NCBI RefSeq assembly: GCF_001418335.1
Contig: NZ_LIPP01000032.1
Location: 1-56,897, forward strand
DNA: 56,897 bases
Direction of reading: 5' to 3'
Origin: Streptomyces aurantiacus
Lineage (GTDB): Bacteria > Actinomycetota > Actinomycetes > Streptomycetales > Streptomycetaceae
Shown here: piece after piece, positions 33,990-42,823 of the stretch
How positions within the stretch are numbered: the stretch's first letter is position 1
Layout: each line of letters starts with the position of its first letter
The notes under the pieces: model-generated
Databases searched by the model: none
What the model was told of the DNA's origin: nothing
Seen by the model: the letters and a program-made list of their open reading frames with translations, nothing else
Program-made: the position numbers and the translations under genes

Positions 33990-36893
33990 GTGCGTGACGG
34001 CGGATCTGTCATAGGCAGGGACAGCGAGATCAGGGCGGTGGCGCGGACCCTGCTGTCCCCCGGCGCCTCCGCGCGTGCCCTGCTGGTCGTCGGCGCGGCC
34101 GGAACGGGCAAGACCGCCGTGCTCGAACAGGCACGACTGGCGGTGATCGAGGAAGGCGCCAGGGTCCTGCGGTTGCGCTGTCACGACGGTGAGAGCGCGC
34201 CCGGCGCGGCGGCCCTGACCGATGGCGTCCACAGCGCACTCACCAGGATTCACAGCCGTCGGAGCACGGTCCGCATCAGCTCCGCCCGCCGCATACCGCG
34301 CCAAGCCGCCGGTCGACACGGTGAGTTGACGCTGCTGTCCGCCCTGAGCGAGGTGCTCACGGACGTGGCCCGTGACACCCCCTTCGCGCTGATGATCGAC
34401 GACGTCGAGCGGCTGCCGCCGGCGACGGCAGCCGCCCTCGGTCTGCTGTTACGCGTCTTCCGGCCGGCCGGCGTACCGATGGTGATGGCCGGCAGGCCGG
34501 TACGCCCACGAGACGGCGGCGTCGCACAACTGGCGGCGGCGGCCGACCTGTTGCTCGAACTGCCGCCGCTGCGGCCCGCCGACGTCGAGACCCTGGTCGT
34601 ACGCCGGCTCGGCCGCCCGGTCGAACCGGCGCTGGTGACGGCGGTACTGCGTGCGCTGGGCCCGATGGCGGGCACCCCCGAGGCCGTGCTGTCGGTGCTC
34701 GACTCGATGGCCGAGCACGGCGACCTCCTCGAACTCGGCGGCCATGTGTGTCTGACAGAGCCGGAGCAGGCGCTGCGGCTCACCACGGACATGGCACAAC
34801 TGCGCCGCCTCTGCTGGCCGGACGGGCCACCGGACGCGACCGCTCTGGCCGCAGCAGCGGCGGTAGCCCGCACCCTTGAGCACGCCGAGATACGGCTGGA
34901 CGACCTGCACCGGCTCAAGCCGGGAGGCCCACGGCGGGCCGGCCTCCTGGACCGGGCCCTGACCCCGCTGGTCGGGGACGGGATTCTGGTCGTGGACGGG
35001 GACGGCCGGGCATCGTTCGCCGTACCGGCGCTCGCGGCGGCGCTGCGCGCGCTGCCCACCCACCATGACGTGTCGTCGCTGCACGCCCTGATCACCCGGT
35101 CGTTGAGCGACCGGCTGGGCGCGGAGACCGCGGGCGGCGGCTATCCCCGCCTGGCCGATCACGTGACAGCCGCCGGGGCCGAACTGGACGACGCGCTCGC
35201 GGTGGACGTCCTGCTGGCGGCGGCCCGTACGGATGCCAGGTCCGACTGGCCGCGCTCGGTCCGCGCCTACTCGTCGGCGCTGCGGCGCCTGGCTCCGTAC
35301 GACCGCAGGACCCCTGGTGTGCTGCGCGAGTCCGCCGAGCTGAGCCTGCGCCACGCCGACCACGCCGGTGCGCTGGCGCTGGGCGAACCGCTGCTGGCCT
35401 GCCGGGACGCGTCACTCGCCGAACAGGACAGGGACCGGGACCGGCTGGCGTACGTCACCGAGGTGTGGGCTCTGGCGGCGCTGCACGAGCATCGGTTGCC
35501 GTACGCCGATGGCACGGGTTCCCGGAGCAACCATGCGCCTCAACACCTGTCGGCCGTCAGCGAGTTCGCGGCTCTGGCGGGTCCGTACGGGCTGGGCGGG
35601 GTGACGCGCCGTCCGGGAGACGGAGCCCATGACGTGCCGGTGACCGGTCCTCGGCCCGGCTCCGGGCCGCTGCCGTCTCCCGCGGAACTGCGGCTGCTGG
35701 CCGCCGCTGCGGGCAGCCGAGCTGATCTACTGAACGCCATGGACGCCGTGGACGCCATGCCGCCCGACTCGGACGGCGTGCCCGTCCTGGACCGGCTGCG
35801 GAACGCGGCCACGCACGCGGACCTGGCCGACGCCCTGGCCGCCGTGCTCGGTGACCGTTACACGGGGGCGGGCAACAGCACCGCCGCGCGGTACCACGCC
35901 ATGGTGCGCGCCTATCTGCGAGGGGACTGGGACCAGGCCCTGTCGTCAGCCCGGCGGATCGAGGCACGAAGCCGGACCCGCGGCACGGAGGCCGCCACCG
36001 CACAGCCCGCCCGAGCCCTGGCGGCCGATATCCACTGCGCGCGGGGGGAGTTGGGGCACGCCCGGGCATGGCTCGACCTGATCCCCGACACCGTGGCCCA
36101 CCCGCTCGTCGCCTGGGCGAGGCTGGGCCTGCGGTACTGGTCGGGCCAGGTGGAGCAGGCGCTGGAGGGAGCGCGTGCGGACGTACGACGGGCTCGCGGG
36201 AGCGGCCTGCTCTCCGGCATCGAGAAGGTGCTGCTGCGGCATCTGACCTACGCGCTGCTGGAGGACATGCCCGACGCCATGCGGGAGGCGCTGGACGAAC
36301 TGGAGGCGCTGCACGAGGAAGTGGCCTCCCCCATGACACGCGAGGCGGTGCTCCTCGGCCGTGGCCTGGTGCACTGCGACGTGGACAGCGCGCTGGCCGC
36401 CCTACGGTCGGTGCACCAGCGAGGCGGGGCCTACCTGAGCCTGCTCTGCCACCTGTGTCTGATGGAGATCGGCGACGACCCCGAACGGCGGATGGCCGAG
36501 GCCTCGCGTAGCGCGCAGTCGCTGGGCATCGGGCGCGCCACCCGTACGACACTCGGCCACATGGCGCGGCGGCGGAGCCTCGTACTGCCGAGAGCGCGCC
36601 CGGCCAAGGACCGGTTGAGCGAGGCGGACGTCGGGTTGACCGTGCTGGTCAGCGACGGGGCGACCAACCGGCAGATCGCGGCGCGGCTCGCGTCGAGCGA
36701 GAAGACCGTGGAGCGGCGGCTGACGCAGTTGTTCCAGCGCACCGGGTGTCGCTCCCGGGCGGAGCTGGCCGCGGCCTGGCTGGACGGCAGCCTTGCCGGC
36801 CGCGGTCTGGTACCGGACGGTGCGGCCGGTGCGGCCGGGGGTTCCTTCGCCGCCTCCGGCCGGGCGGCGCCGAACAGGCCGAACGGACGGTGA
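33990..36893 (+). CDS. LAL-type AAA ATPase / LuxR-family transcriptional regulator with TTA codon
   Basis: About 967 residues. Canonical Walker A GAAGTGKT (35-42), Walker B PFALMIDDVERL (DD at 137-138), a long helical TPR-like middle, and C-terminal LuxR helix-turn-helix LVSDGATNRQIAARLASSEKTVERRLTQLFQRTGCRSR. A TTA codon at 34449-34451 (codon 154) suggests bldA control. The GTG at 33990 is seven bases after AGGAGG, an ideal ribosome site. Divergent from the other LAL gene, with the shared promoter region 33736-33989 containing an AT-rich stretch (TTATGGTCATTTGCC...). The two proteins are distant paralogues; the other has a degenerate Walker A. Confidence 0.88.
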   Translation: MRDGGSVIGRDSEIRAVARTLLSPGASARALLVVGAAGTGKTAVLEQARLAVIEEGARVLRLRCHDGESAPGAAALTDGVHSALTRIHSRRSTVRISSARRIPRQAAGRHGELTLLSALSEVLTDVARDTPFALMIDDVERLPPATAAALGLLLRVFRPAGVPMVMAGRPVRPRDGGVAQLAAAADLLLELPPLRPADVETLVVRRLGRPVEPALVTAVLRALGPMAGTPEAVLSVLDSMAEHGDLLELGGHVCLTEPEQALRLTTDMAQLRRLCWPDGPPDATALAAAAAVARTLEHAEIRLDDLHRLKPGGPRRAGLLDRALTPLVGDGILVVDGDGRASFAVPALAAALRALPTHHDVSSLHALITRSLSDRLGAETAGGGYPRLADHVTAAGAELDDALAVDVLLAAARTDARSDWPRSVRAYSSALRRLAPYDRRTPGVLRESAELSLRHADHAGALALGEPLLACRDASLAEQDRDRDRLAYVTEVWALAALHEHRLPYADGTGSRSNHAPQHLSAVSEFAALAGPYGLGGVTRRPGDGAHDVPVTGPRPGSGPLPSPAELRLLAAAAGSRADLLNAMDAVDAMPPDSDGVPVLDRLRNAATHADLADALAAVLGDRYTGAGNSTAARYHAMVRAYLRGDWDQALSSARRIEARSRTRGTEAATAQPARALAADIHCARGELGHARAWLDLIPDTVAHPLVAWARLGLRYWSGQVEQALEGARADVRRARGSGLLSGIEKVLLRHLTYALLEDMPDAMREALDELEALHEEVASPMTREAVLLGRGLVHCDVDSALAALRSVHQRGGAYLSLLCHLCLMEIGDDPERRMAEASRSAQSLGIGRATRTTLGHMARRRSLVLPRARPAKDRLSEADVGLTVLVSDGATNRQIAARLASSEKTVERRLTQLFQRTGCRSRAELAAAWLDGSLAGRGLVPDGAAGAAGGSFAASGRAAPNRPNGR

Positions 36894-36908
36894 CTGGAGT
36901 TGCGCCTC

Positions 36909-36978
36909 TTGGCCGGTGGGTGACCGGCGGGTGGGTGACCGGCGGGTGACCGTCAGGCCGCGGGTGACCGGCGGGTCA
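36909..36978. repeat. GGGTGACCGGCG minisatellite
   Basis: Four imperfect copies of GGGTGACCGGCG occupy the gap between the LAL regulator and the convergent membrane-protein gene, and the last runs into its stop codon. No terminator hairpin stands out. Confidence 0.5.
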
Positions 36979-37869
36979 GGAGAAGCGGGCCGTGTGCGTG
37001 TCGACGAGGACGCCCAGCCGGCCGGTGTCGAGGGAGCCGTCCGCGTTCACTCCGACGTGCCATTCCGCGTCGGTGATCCAGCCGAGCACCAGGAGCGCGT
37101 CGGTGTCCCGCAGCGGGGCGTCCGCCCATCTCTCGTCGCGGAACTGGGCCGCGGTGACGACGAAGAGCCGGCGGACATGCGTACCGCCCGCCACGGACTG
37201 CGAAGTCTGCGAGGTGTGCGAGGTGTGGGCCAGAGCCTTCTCACGGGTGGCCGCGGTGTGCAGGCGGGCCGACCGGGCACCCAGCCCGTCGGTCACCGAG
37301 GGGGTGGTCGCCGAGCCGACCAGGACGACCGTGGCGAGGAGCCCGACCGGTCCCGAGACGATCTCGGTGATGAGGGCCTGTGCCAGACGCAGTACCTCGT
37401 TGTCGTCCCCCGTCAGGGCGATCGGCCCCGACAGCTGCGCGAGGTCGACCAGCACCCTGTCGCCCCGGTGGAGGCCGAGGGTGACGGTCAGGGAGTACGG
37501 ATGCGTGGGCCCGTCGCCCGAGTTGCCGGTCGCGCGCAGGCTCGTCGGGTCGAGCGACCACTCCTTCCCGGAGACGTCCGCGGTCCATGGCGCGGGCGCG
37601 GCGACGTCGGCCACCGCGAGCTGCAACGTGAGCCGCTGTCCCGAGTGGATGACCGCCTGCACGTCGGGCAGCGGATACGAACTGTGTGCGCGGCCCTCGG
37701 CCACGGCCCGCAGCCCCAGGGCGACCGTCTCCAGCAGCTTCCGGTCGGCGCCCGGCAGCGCGGAACGGGCCTGTCCGGAGGAGGAGTTGCGGGTGCGCCG
37801 GAGCAACGCGGCGGCGGCCCCGAGCAGCAGCAGGCCGAGCACCGCGGACAGGGCAATGGACGCGATCAT
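36976..37869 (-). CDS. Single-TM Streptomyces membrane protein of unknown function
   Basis: About 297 residues. One N-terminal membrane helix (IASIALSAVLGLLLLGAAAALL, residues 2-23) followed by a basic segment, so the rest is probably cytoplasmic. The soluble part (residues 40-297) contains KLLETVALGLRAVAEGR, LPDVQAVIHSGQRLTLQLAV, GDRVLVDLAQLSGPIALTGDDNEVLR, VVLVGSATTPSV and a C-terminal repeat of Ser/Thr. It resembles the middle region of large membrane-anchored LysM/BTAD regulators, but the SARP helix-turn-helix is absent; that is my inference. The ATG at 37869 starts right at the helix. Convergent with the LAL gene. Confidence 0.65.
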   Translation of the reverse strand: MIASIALSAVLGLLLLGAAAALLRRTRNSSSGQARSALPGADRKLLETVALGLRAVAEGRAHSSYPLPDVQAVIHSGQRLTLQLAVADVAAPAPWTADVSGKEWSLDPTSLRATGNSGDGPTHPYSLTVTLGLHRGDRVLVDLAQLSGPIALTGDDNEVLRLAQALITEIVSGPVGLLATVVLVGSATTPSVTDGLGARSARLHTAATREKALAHTSHTSQTSQSVAGGTHVRRLFVVTAAQFRDERWADAPLRDTDALLVLGWITDAEWHVGVNADGSLDTGRLGVLVDTHTARFS

Positions 37870-38330
37870 GCGACTACCTTTGTTACTAGAAGTTGCCAGG
37901 AAGGGGCACGGGCTGACGGCACCCCGCAGACCGGTCCGCGCTGTTCCCAGCCGCGCCGGATCGATGGTGGAATCGTGGAATCCACGACACCCGGGCGCCC
38001 GTACTCCGCTCCTGGTGCACATCGACTCATGTACGTCAGAACACGCTTTGTACGCCATCGTCGTGCGGCCACCACCTCCGGTGAAGCCATAACCGCGAAC
38101 CTTGCCGTTCTGTACAGGGAGTTCTTGGCCACCTCCCTCACTCAGGTCACCGGCGCGCGCGAGCCCGGCGTCCGCTCGCGCCAGGTTTCCCTCGCTTGAA
38201 GGACGACGCGCCTCTGGCACGAATGTCCGGTCTTCCTGGGTGACACGATCGGCCTCCTGAACCCGTGGACGATCACATTCCTCATGGGTGACCACAGGTG
38301 CGAGTCGCCAGTCGGGAGTGGGGAGGGCGC
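37870..38330. other. 461-bp intergenic region with a 15-bp palindrome
   Basis: No gene is supported here. A perfect 7-bp-armed palindrome TCGTGGA-A-TCCACGA lies at 37973-37987, 104 bp upstream of the membrane-protein start. The sequence is less GC-rich near 38020-38120, consistent with promoters for both divergent genes (37869 left, 38331 right). No clear -35/-10 pair could be assigned. Confidence 0.5.
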
Positions 38331-38930
38331 GTGCCTCAGCAAGTACTGACCGAGACCCTGCGCGTGGCGATTCACGCGCCCGTTCCCCTGGTCCGCGCCG
38401 GACTGGCCAACTTCGTCGCCCTGGACCCGCGTCTGCACGAACTGCCGCAGGACAGGATCAGGGAGGCCGACGCGATCGTGGTCGCCCTGGACGTGGCGGA
38501 CGCCTCGGCCCTGGACCTCCTCCACCGCCTGTGCGACAAGCCCGGCGCACGCTTTCTCGTGGTGGTGGTCAGGCAGTGGCGGGCGGACATGTCAGCGGCG
38601 CGCAAGCGGGGAGTCCGTGGAGTCGTGTGGTGGGACTTCTGCAGTCCGGACGTCTTCGCCCGCTCCGTACGCGCGGTGGCCGGCGGCGACGAGAGCGCGC
38701 CCACTCTCCCGCCCGCTACCGCCCGAGCCCGGACGGTGGCGAAGCTGAACTCCCGTGAAGTGGACGTCTTGCGCCTGATCGCGGAAGGAAAGCAGTGCGA
38801 CGAGATCGCGACGGAGCTCTCCTATTCCGAACGCACGGTGCGATACATCCTGTACGGCGCCATGAAGCGCACACGGACGCGCAACCGCGCCCATGCCGTG
38901 TCCTACGCGATACGGGCCGGACTGATCTGA
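38331..38930 (+). CDS. Orphan LuxR/NarL-like regulator with degenerate receiver
   Basis: About 199 residues. The N-terminal half resembles a receiver domain (RVAIHAPVPLVRAGLANFV, DAIVVALDVAD, ARFLVVVV, GVRGVVWWDFC), but the acidic pair after the first strand is replaced (HAPVP where DDQ is usual), so phosphorylation is doubtful. The C-terminal LuxR helix-turn-helix is intact: LNSREVDVLRLIAEGKQCDEIATELSYSERTVRYILYGAMKRTRTRNRAHAVSYAIRAGLI. The GTG at 38331 has GGGGAGG upstream; a GTG at 38298 is an alternative without a ribosome site. No sensor kinase is adjacent. Confidence 0.85.
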   Translation: MPQQVLTETLRVAIHAPVPLVRAGLANFVALDPRLHELPQDRIREADAIVVALDVADASALDLLHRLCDKPGARFLVVVVRQWRADMSAARKRGVRGVVWWDFCSPDVFARSVRAVAGGDESAPTLPPATARARTVAKLNSREVDVLRLIAEGKQCDEIATELSYSERTVRYILYGAMKRTRTRNRAHAVSYAIRAGLI

Positions 38931-38943
38931 GTCGACGTCACGT

Positions 38944-38977
38944 CACTGCACTTCACTGCTCAGCACTGCACTTCACT
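38944..38977. repeat. 14-bp direct repeat with 20-bp period
   Basis: CACTGCACTTCACT occurs at 38944-38957 and 38964-38977, between the convergent ends of the LuxR and TetR genes, inside a larger inverted pair CACGTCA...TGACGTG. It could act as a weak terminator. Confidence 0.4.
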
Positions 38978-39583
38978 TCACTTGACGTGAACTACGCGGC
39001 TGACGCCCGGTGACAGGACCAGGAGATCGACGGCGACCGCCAGCCGTTCGAGGTAGGACTCACGCGTCGCGGCCTGGTGCTTGAGGCCGATCGACGCGCT
39101 GATCAACGTCTGTGCGACGGGGCCGGCCGTCTCGCGTCCCGACTCGACGGCGACCGCGTCCGTGACCAGCTCCTCGAAACGTCGTGGCGTGGTCTCGACG
39201 ATCTCTCCGAGGAGGTCGGGGTTGTCCCCGATGACCACCCCTACATCGTGTGTCAGCGGGCCGATGTAGCGGCCCGCCCATTGGTCGAACGCTTCGACGA
39301 GCCGCTCCGGAAGGGGTCGCCCGGTGTCGGCCAGGACGCGTTCGACCGTGGTGATGTCGCGCTCCAGGGCCTGGGTGACCGCGGCACGGAACAGGGCCTC
39401 CTTCGAGGAGAAGAGGAAGTAGAGCCCGGGCCGGGAGATACGCGCCGCCCGCGCCACCTCCTCCATCGAGGTCTTCCGGTACCCGAAGCGCGCGAAAGTG
39501 ACCAGGGCGGAGTCCAGCACCACGGCCCGACGGTCGGTGTCGGCGACTGTCGACGGCGGGTGACCGACCTCAGGACTGCTCAT
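38978..39583 (-). CDS. TetR/AcrR-family transcriptional regulator
   Basis: 201 residues. DNA-binding domain RRAVVLDSALVTFARFGYRKTSMEEVARAARISRPGLYFLFSSKEALFRAAVTQAL (residues about 18-72), intact. The effector domain has no recognisable signature. Divergent from an SDR gene across 63 bp, with an inverted repeat ACTATAC-N16-GTATAGT between them. It is probably the repressor of that SDR and of itself. Confidence 0.9.
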   Translation of the reverse strand: MSSPEVGHPPSTVADTDRRAVVLDSALVTFARFGYRKTSMEEVARAARISRPGLYFLFSSKEALFRAAVTQALERDITTVERVLADTGRPLPERLVEAFDQWAGRYIGPLTHDVGVVIGDNPDLLGEIVETTPRRFEELVTDAVAVESGRETAGPVAQTLISASIGLKHQAATRESYLERLAVAVDLLVLSPGVSRVVHVK

Positions 39584-39609
39584 GGCACGAGCATACGATC
39601 GAGACCCGC

Positions 39610-39639
39610 ACTATACAAATCATGTCTAGTACGTATAGT
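39610..39639. promoter_or_regulatory. Inverted repeat in the tetR-SDR divergent promoter
   Basis: ACTATAC (39610-39616) and GTATAGT (39633-39639) are perfect 7-bp arms around an AT-rich 16-bp spacer. It fills most of the 63-bp intergenic gap between starts at 39583 and 39647, ideal for one TetR dimer to block both promoters. Confidence 0.65.
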
Positions 39640-39646
39640 CGCTGCC

Positions 39647-40675
39647 ATGACTGCTCGCGACCCCGTCTCCACGCCCTCCACTTCCGCACCCTTTAGCTCC
39701 GCACCCCTTGCCTCCACACCCTTCACCGCCTCCAGCACCGCGGACGAGGTGCTGGAGGACGTCGACCTCACCGGCGTCCACGCGATCGTGACGGGAGCTT
39801 CCTCCGGGATCGGGGCCGAGACGGCTCGCGCGCTGGCCGCCGCCGGGGCGGAGGTGACGCTCGCCGTGCGGAACACGGCCGCGGGTGACGCGGTCGCCGA
39901 GAGGATCGAAGAGTCGACCGGCGGAACGCGGCCCCGCGTCGTCCGGCTCGACCTCGCCGACAGGCGCACCGTCACGCGATTCGTCGACACGTGGAACGGC
40001 CCGCTGCACCTGCTGATCAACAACGCGGGCGTCGTCACGAGTGGCCTCGAACGAACCGGTGAGGGCTGGGAGTTGCAGTTCGCGACGAACCATCTCGGCC
40101 ACTTCGCCCTCGCCACCGGCCTGCACGACGCCCTTGCCGCGGGAGCGTCCGAGCGCGACGGAGCACGGATCGTCTCGGTCAGCTCGACGGCGCACATGCG
40201 GGCCGGCATCGACTTCGACGACCTCCACTTCGAGCGCCGCGACTACGACCCGCAGATCGCCTACGCCCAGTCGAAGACGGCGAACTCCCTCTTCGCCGTC
40301 GAGGCAACCCGTCTCTGGGCGTCCGACGGCATCGTCGCCAACGCGGTGAACCCCGGCGGTGTCGCGACGGGACTGCAGCGGAACTTCACAGCGCGGCAGA
40401 AGGAGTCGCTCGACGCGGCCGAGGCCGCGGGAGTCTTCACGTACAAATCCGTCGAGCAGGGGGCCGCCACCAGCATCGTCGCGGCCGTCACCCCCGAGTT
40501 CGCCCACTCCGGGGGCCACTACCTCGACGATGCGCAGGAGGCCTGCACCGTGCCGAACGACGCCGAACTCGCGCGACACCCGCACGGCGTCAAGGAATGG
40601 GCGCTCGACCCCGCCACCGCCGAACGCCTCTGGTCGGTCTCGACCGACACGCTCCGCGCCTGGGCCACGTCATGA
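39647..40675 (+). CDS. SDR family oxidoreductase (retinol dehydrogenase-like)
   Basis: 342 residues. A Ser/Thr/Ala/Pro-rich N-terminus of about 35 residues precedes the SDR fold. Motifs: TGASSGIG (cofactor), NNAGVV, SSTAHMRAG (catalytic Ser) and YAQSKTAN (Tyr-Lys). The FATNHLGHFALATGL and NPGGVATGLQRNF segments are typical of retinol-dehydrogenase/light-dependent protochlorophyllide reductase-like SDRs. The ATG at 39647 is the one just past the operator; sequence further upstream is antisense to the TetR. Probably under control of the divergent TetR. Confidence 0.9.
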   Translation: MTARDPVSTPSTSAPFSSAPLASTPFTASSTADEVLEDVDLTGVHAIVTGASSGIGAETARALAAAGAEVTLAVRNTAAGDAVAERIEESTGGTRPRVVRLDLADRRTVTRFVDTWNGPLHLLINNAGVVTSGLERTGEGWELQFATNHLGHFALATGLHDALAAGASERDGARIVSVSSTAHMRAGIDFDDLHFERRDYDPQIAYAQSKTANSLFAVEATRLWASDGIVANAVNPGGVATGLQRNFTARQKESLDAAEAAGVFTYKSVEQGAATSIVAAVTPEFAHSGGHYLDDAQEACTVPNDAELARHPHGVKEWALDPATAERLWSVSTDTLRAWATS

Positions 40676-40708
40676 GGCCGGCCAGCCCCCACGGCAGGCA
40701 CGGTGGAC

Positions 40709-40749
40709 CATTTGGAGCGATGAACTAATCTGGTGCGGCGCTCCAAATG
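40709..40749. promoter_or_regulatory. Long inverted repeat upstream of tetR (40765)
   Basis: CATTTGGAGCG (40709-40719) and CGCTCCAAATG (40739-40749) are perfect 11-bp arms around 19 bp that include TAATCT, a possible -10. It is 15 bp before the tetR start, so probably an autoregulatory operator; a terminator role for the SDR gene is also possible. Confidence 0.65.
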
Positions 40750-40764
40750 TGTCATGGTGGAGGC

Positions 40765-41463
40765 ATGGCAGCGAGAACTCCCCATCCTCAGCGGCGTAAT
40801 CAGGTGCTCTCCCGGGAGCAGATCATCGAGACCGCGATCGAGCTGCTCGATGCGGGCGGCGAGGGCGCTCTGACCACTCGGTCGCTGACCGAACGTCTGT
40901 CGACCGGCTCCGGGGCGATCTACTACCGGGTGGGCAGCCGGGACGAACTGCTGGACGCGGCCACGGAAACGGTCGTCACGGCCGCGCTGGCGGCCAAGCC
41001 CGCACGGGCCACCACCACGGCCACGCCCGAGGACGAGATCCGCACCGTCGCGCTGGCCCTGTTCGACGCGATCGCCGAGCACCGGTGGCTCGCGACCCAC
41101 CTGATCCTGCAACTCGTCCGGAAGCCGTTCGGTCCGGTGACGGTGGGGATCTTCGAGAGGATCGGCCGGCAGGTGGGCGCGCTGGGTGTGCCGCGGGCTT
41201 CCTGGTTCGACGCCGCCTCGACGCTGGTGCACTACATCCTCGGGGCCGTCAGTCAGCACGCCCGGATCGACGGTGACACCTCGACCGTCGAACCCGACCG
41301 CGCGGAGTTCCTCGACGCGACGGCGGCGGCCTGGCAGGACCTCGATCCCGAGGACCACCCGTTCATGCACGCCATCGTCGGCCAGATCAACGAGCACGAC
41401 GACCGCGAGCAGTTCCTCACCGGCATCGCCGTCGTCCTCGACGGCCTCACCCGGCTCGGTTGA
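40765..41463 (+). CDS. TetR-family regulator (TetR_C-type effector domain)
   Basis: About 232 residues. The helix-turn-helix LSREQIIETAIELLDAGGEGALTTRSLTERLSTGSGAIYYRVGSRDELLDAA is the TetR/TetR_C type, with the Ser-rich recognition segment TGSGAIYYRVGSRDEL typical of tetracycline-repressor-like proteins. The effector domain contains EHRWLATHLILQLVRKPFG and HYILGAVSQH. The ATG at 40765 follows GGTGGAGG. A perfect 11-bp inverted repeat lies just upstream. It may control the downstream hydrolase (41533), 69 bp away. Confidence 0.9.
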   Translation: MAARTPHPQRRNQVLSREQIIETAIELLDAGGEGALTTRSLTERLSTGSGAIYYRVGSRDELLDAATETVVTAALAAKPARATTTATPEDEIRTVALALFDAIAEHRWLATHLILQLVRKPFGPVTVGIFERIGRQVGALGVPRASWFDAASTLVHYILGAVSQHARIDGDTSTVEPDRAEFLDATAAAWQDLDPEDHPFMHAIVGQINEHDDREQFLTGIAVVLDGLTRLG

Positions 41464-41532
41464 CCCGTCCGGTCGGAGCAGCCGCTTCGCTCCCCGGCCC
41501 ATGCCCTCTTCGTAACCCTTTGGAGATCGACC

Positions 41533-42669
41533 ATGACCGCACACCGGCGTCGCACCGTTTCGACGAAGACCAAGGCACTCACCGTCGCACTGACCGCGGT
41601 CGCCACGGCCGCGGTCGCCGTGCCGGCGATCACCACCGCACAGGCGGAGCCGCCCGCACACGTGCGCTCCTCCGCCGCACACACCGTCAAGAGCGACGTG
41701 CAGGACAGGCACCCGGACGCGGCCTGTTACGAGGTTCAGGTGCCGGTGTCGGTCAAGAAGATCGGCAGGGCCCACATATACGGGGAGCTGTGCCGGCCGC
41801 GCCAACCCACCAGGACGAGCAAGACCGTGCAGCTGCTGGTGCCGGGCTCCACCTACAACCACAGCTACTACGACATGCCGGTGAAGTCCGCCCGCTACTC
41901 GTACGTCTCCAAGGCCCTCGCCGACGGCTTCTCCACGTTCGACATCGACCGGCTCGCCACGGGCAGGAGCACTCTGCCGCCCAGCTCGCAGTACACCCTC
42001 GACTCCGGAACCGAGGCGATCCACCAGGTGATCACCAAGCTGCGGGCGGGAGAGATCAAGAACCGCGCGTTCGACAAGGTCGTCTGGGTCGGCCACTCGC
42101 TGGGTTCGTCCATGGCCTGGTCCCAGGCCGCGAAGTACGACGACGACGTCGATGCCTTCGTGCTCACCGGCATGAGCCACGTCGTCCGCGACGAGGAGCC
42201 CTCGGACGACGGTCCTGGAGAGGACGTCCAGTTCGAGATCAGGGCGATGGACGACCCCAAGTTCCACGGCAGGATCAGCGACCCCGGCTATCTGACGACG
42301 AACGCCGGCATGCGGCAGTTCTTCTACTACGTCCCCAACGCCGACCCTGCTGTCATCGAGGCCGACGAGCGGCTCAAGGACGTGAGCACGGCAGCCGACT
42401 CGGACAGCGCGAACCTTCCTCCGGCGCAGTCCCCCTCCCGCTCGATCAAGGTGCCGACCCTCCTGGTCGTCGGTGACAAGGACCAGTACTGCACCCCCGG
42501 CACCTGCACCCCTGAGTCGATGCTGGCCAACGAGCGGCCGTACTACTCCGACAAGGCCGGCCTCAAGGCCGTCGTCGTACCTGACAGCGGCCACGACGTG
42601 CAGCTGCACAAGAACGCGCCCGACACGAACGCGGAGATCCTCACGTGGATCAAGGACGCGGTGTCCTAG
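41533..42669 (+). CDS. Secreted alpha/beta-hydrolase
   Basis: 378 residues. Sec-type signal peptide: basic N-region RRRTVSTK, hydrophobic core ALTVALTAVATAAVAV, and likely cleavage after AQA near residue 38. The alpha/beta-hydrolase core has the oxyanion region LLVPGSTYNHSYYD, the nucleophile elbow GHSLG (Ser189), a late acid in VVGDKDQYC (Asp) and the base in PDSGHDVQLH (His). Cys66 and Cys87 and the CTPGTC pair could form disulfides outside the cell. Substrate unknown; probably an esterase or lipase-like enzyme. Possibly controlled by the TetR gene just upstream. Confidence 0.9.
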   Translation: MTAHRRRTVSTKTKALTVALTAVATAAVAVPAITTAQAEPPAHVRSSAAHTVKSDVQDRHPDAACYEVQVPVSVKKIGRAHIYGELCRPRQPTRTSKTVQLLVPGSTYNHSYYDMPVKSARYSYVSKALADGFSTFDIDRLATGRSTLPPSSQYTLDSGTEAIHQVITKLRAGEIKNRAFDKVVWVGHSLGSSMAWSQAAKYDDDVDAFVLTGMSHVVRDEEPSDDGPGEDVQFEIRAMDDPKFHGRISDPGYLTTNAGMRQFFYYVPNADPAVIEADERLKDVSTAADSDSANLPPAQSPSRSIKVPTLLVVGDKDQYCTPGTCTPESMLANERPYYSDKAGLKAVVVPDSGHDVQLHKNAPDTNAEILTWIKDAVS

Positions 42670-42823
42670 CGGTGTCCTGGCCGACCTTCCCCGCAGTGGC
42701 CGGTGACCGCCCAGGTACTGGGGACGAAGGGATCGTCGGTGTCGGGAACGCGGGATCGTCGGCGCGGAATACCAGCCGTACCCGCGTGGTTGTCCGCCGT
42801 TGTCGATCAACAAGGAGACCCCC

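Noticed and set aside
36909..36978. GGGTGACCGGCG copies considered as an attachment site or array
   Set aside because: Irregular short minisatellite and no integrase nearby.
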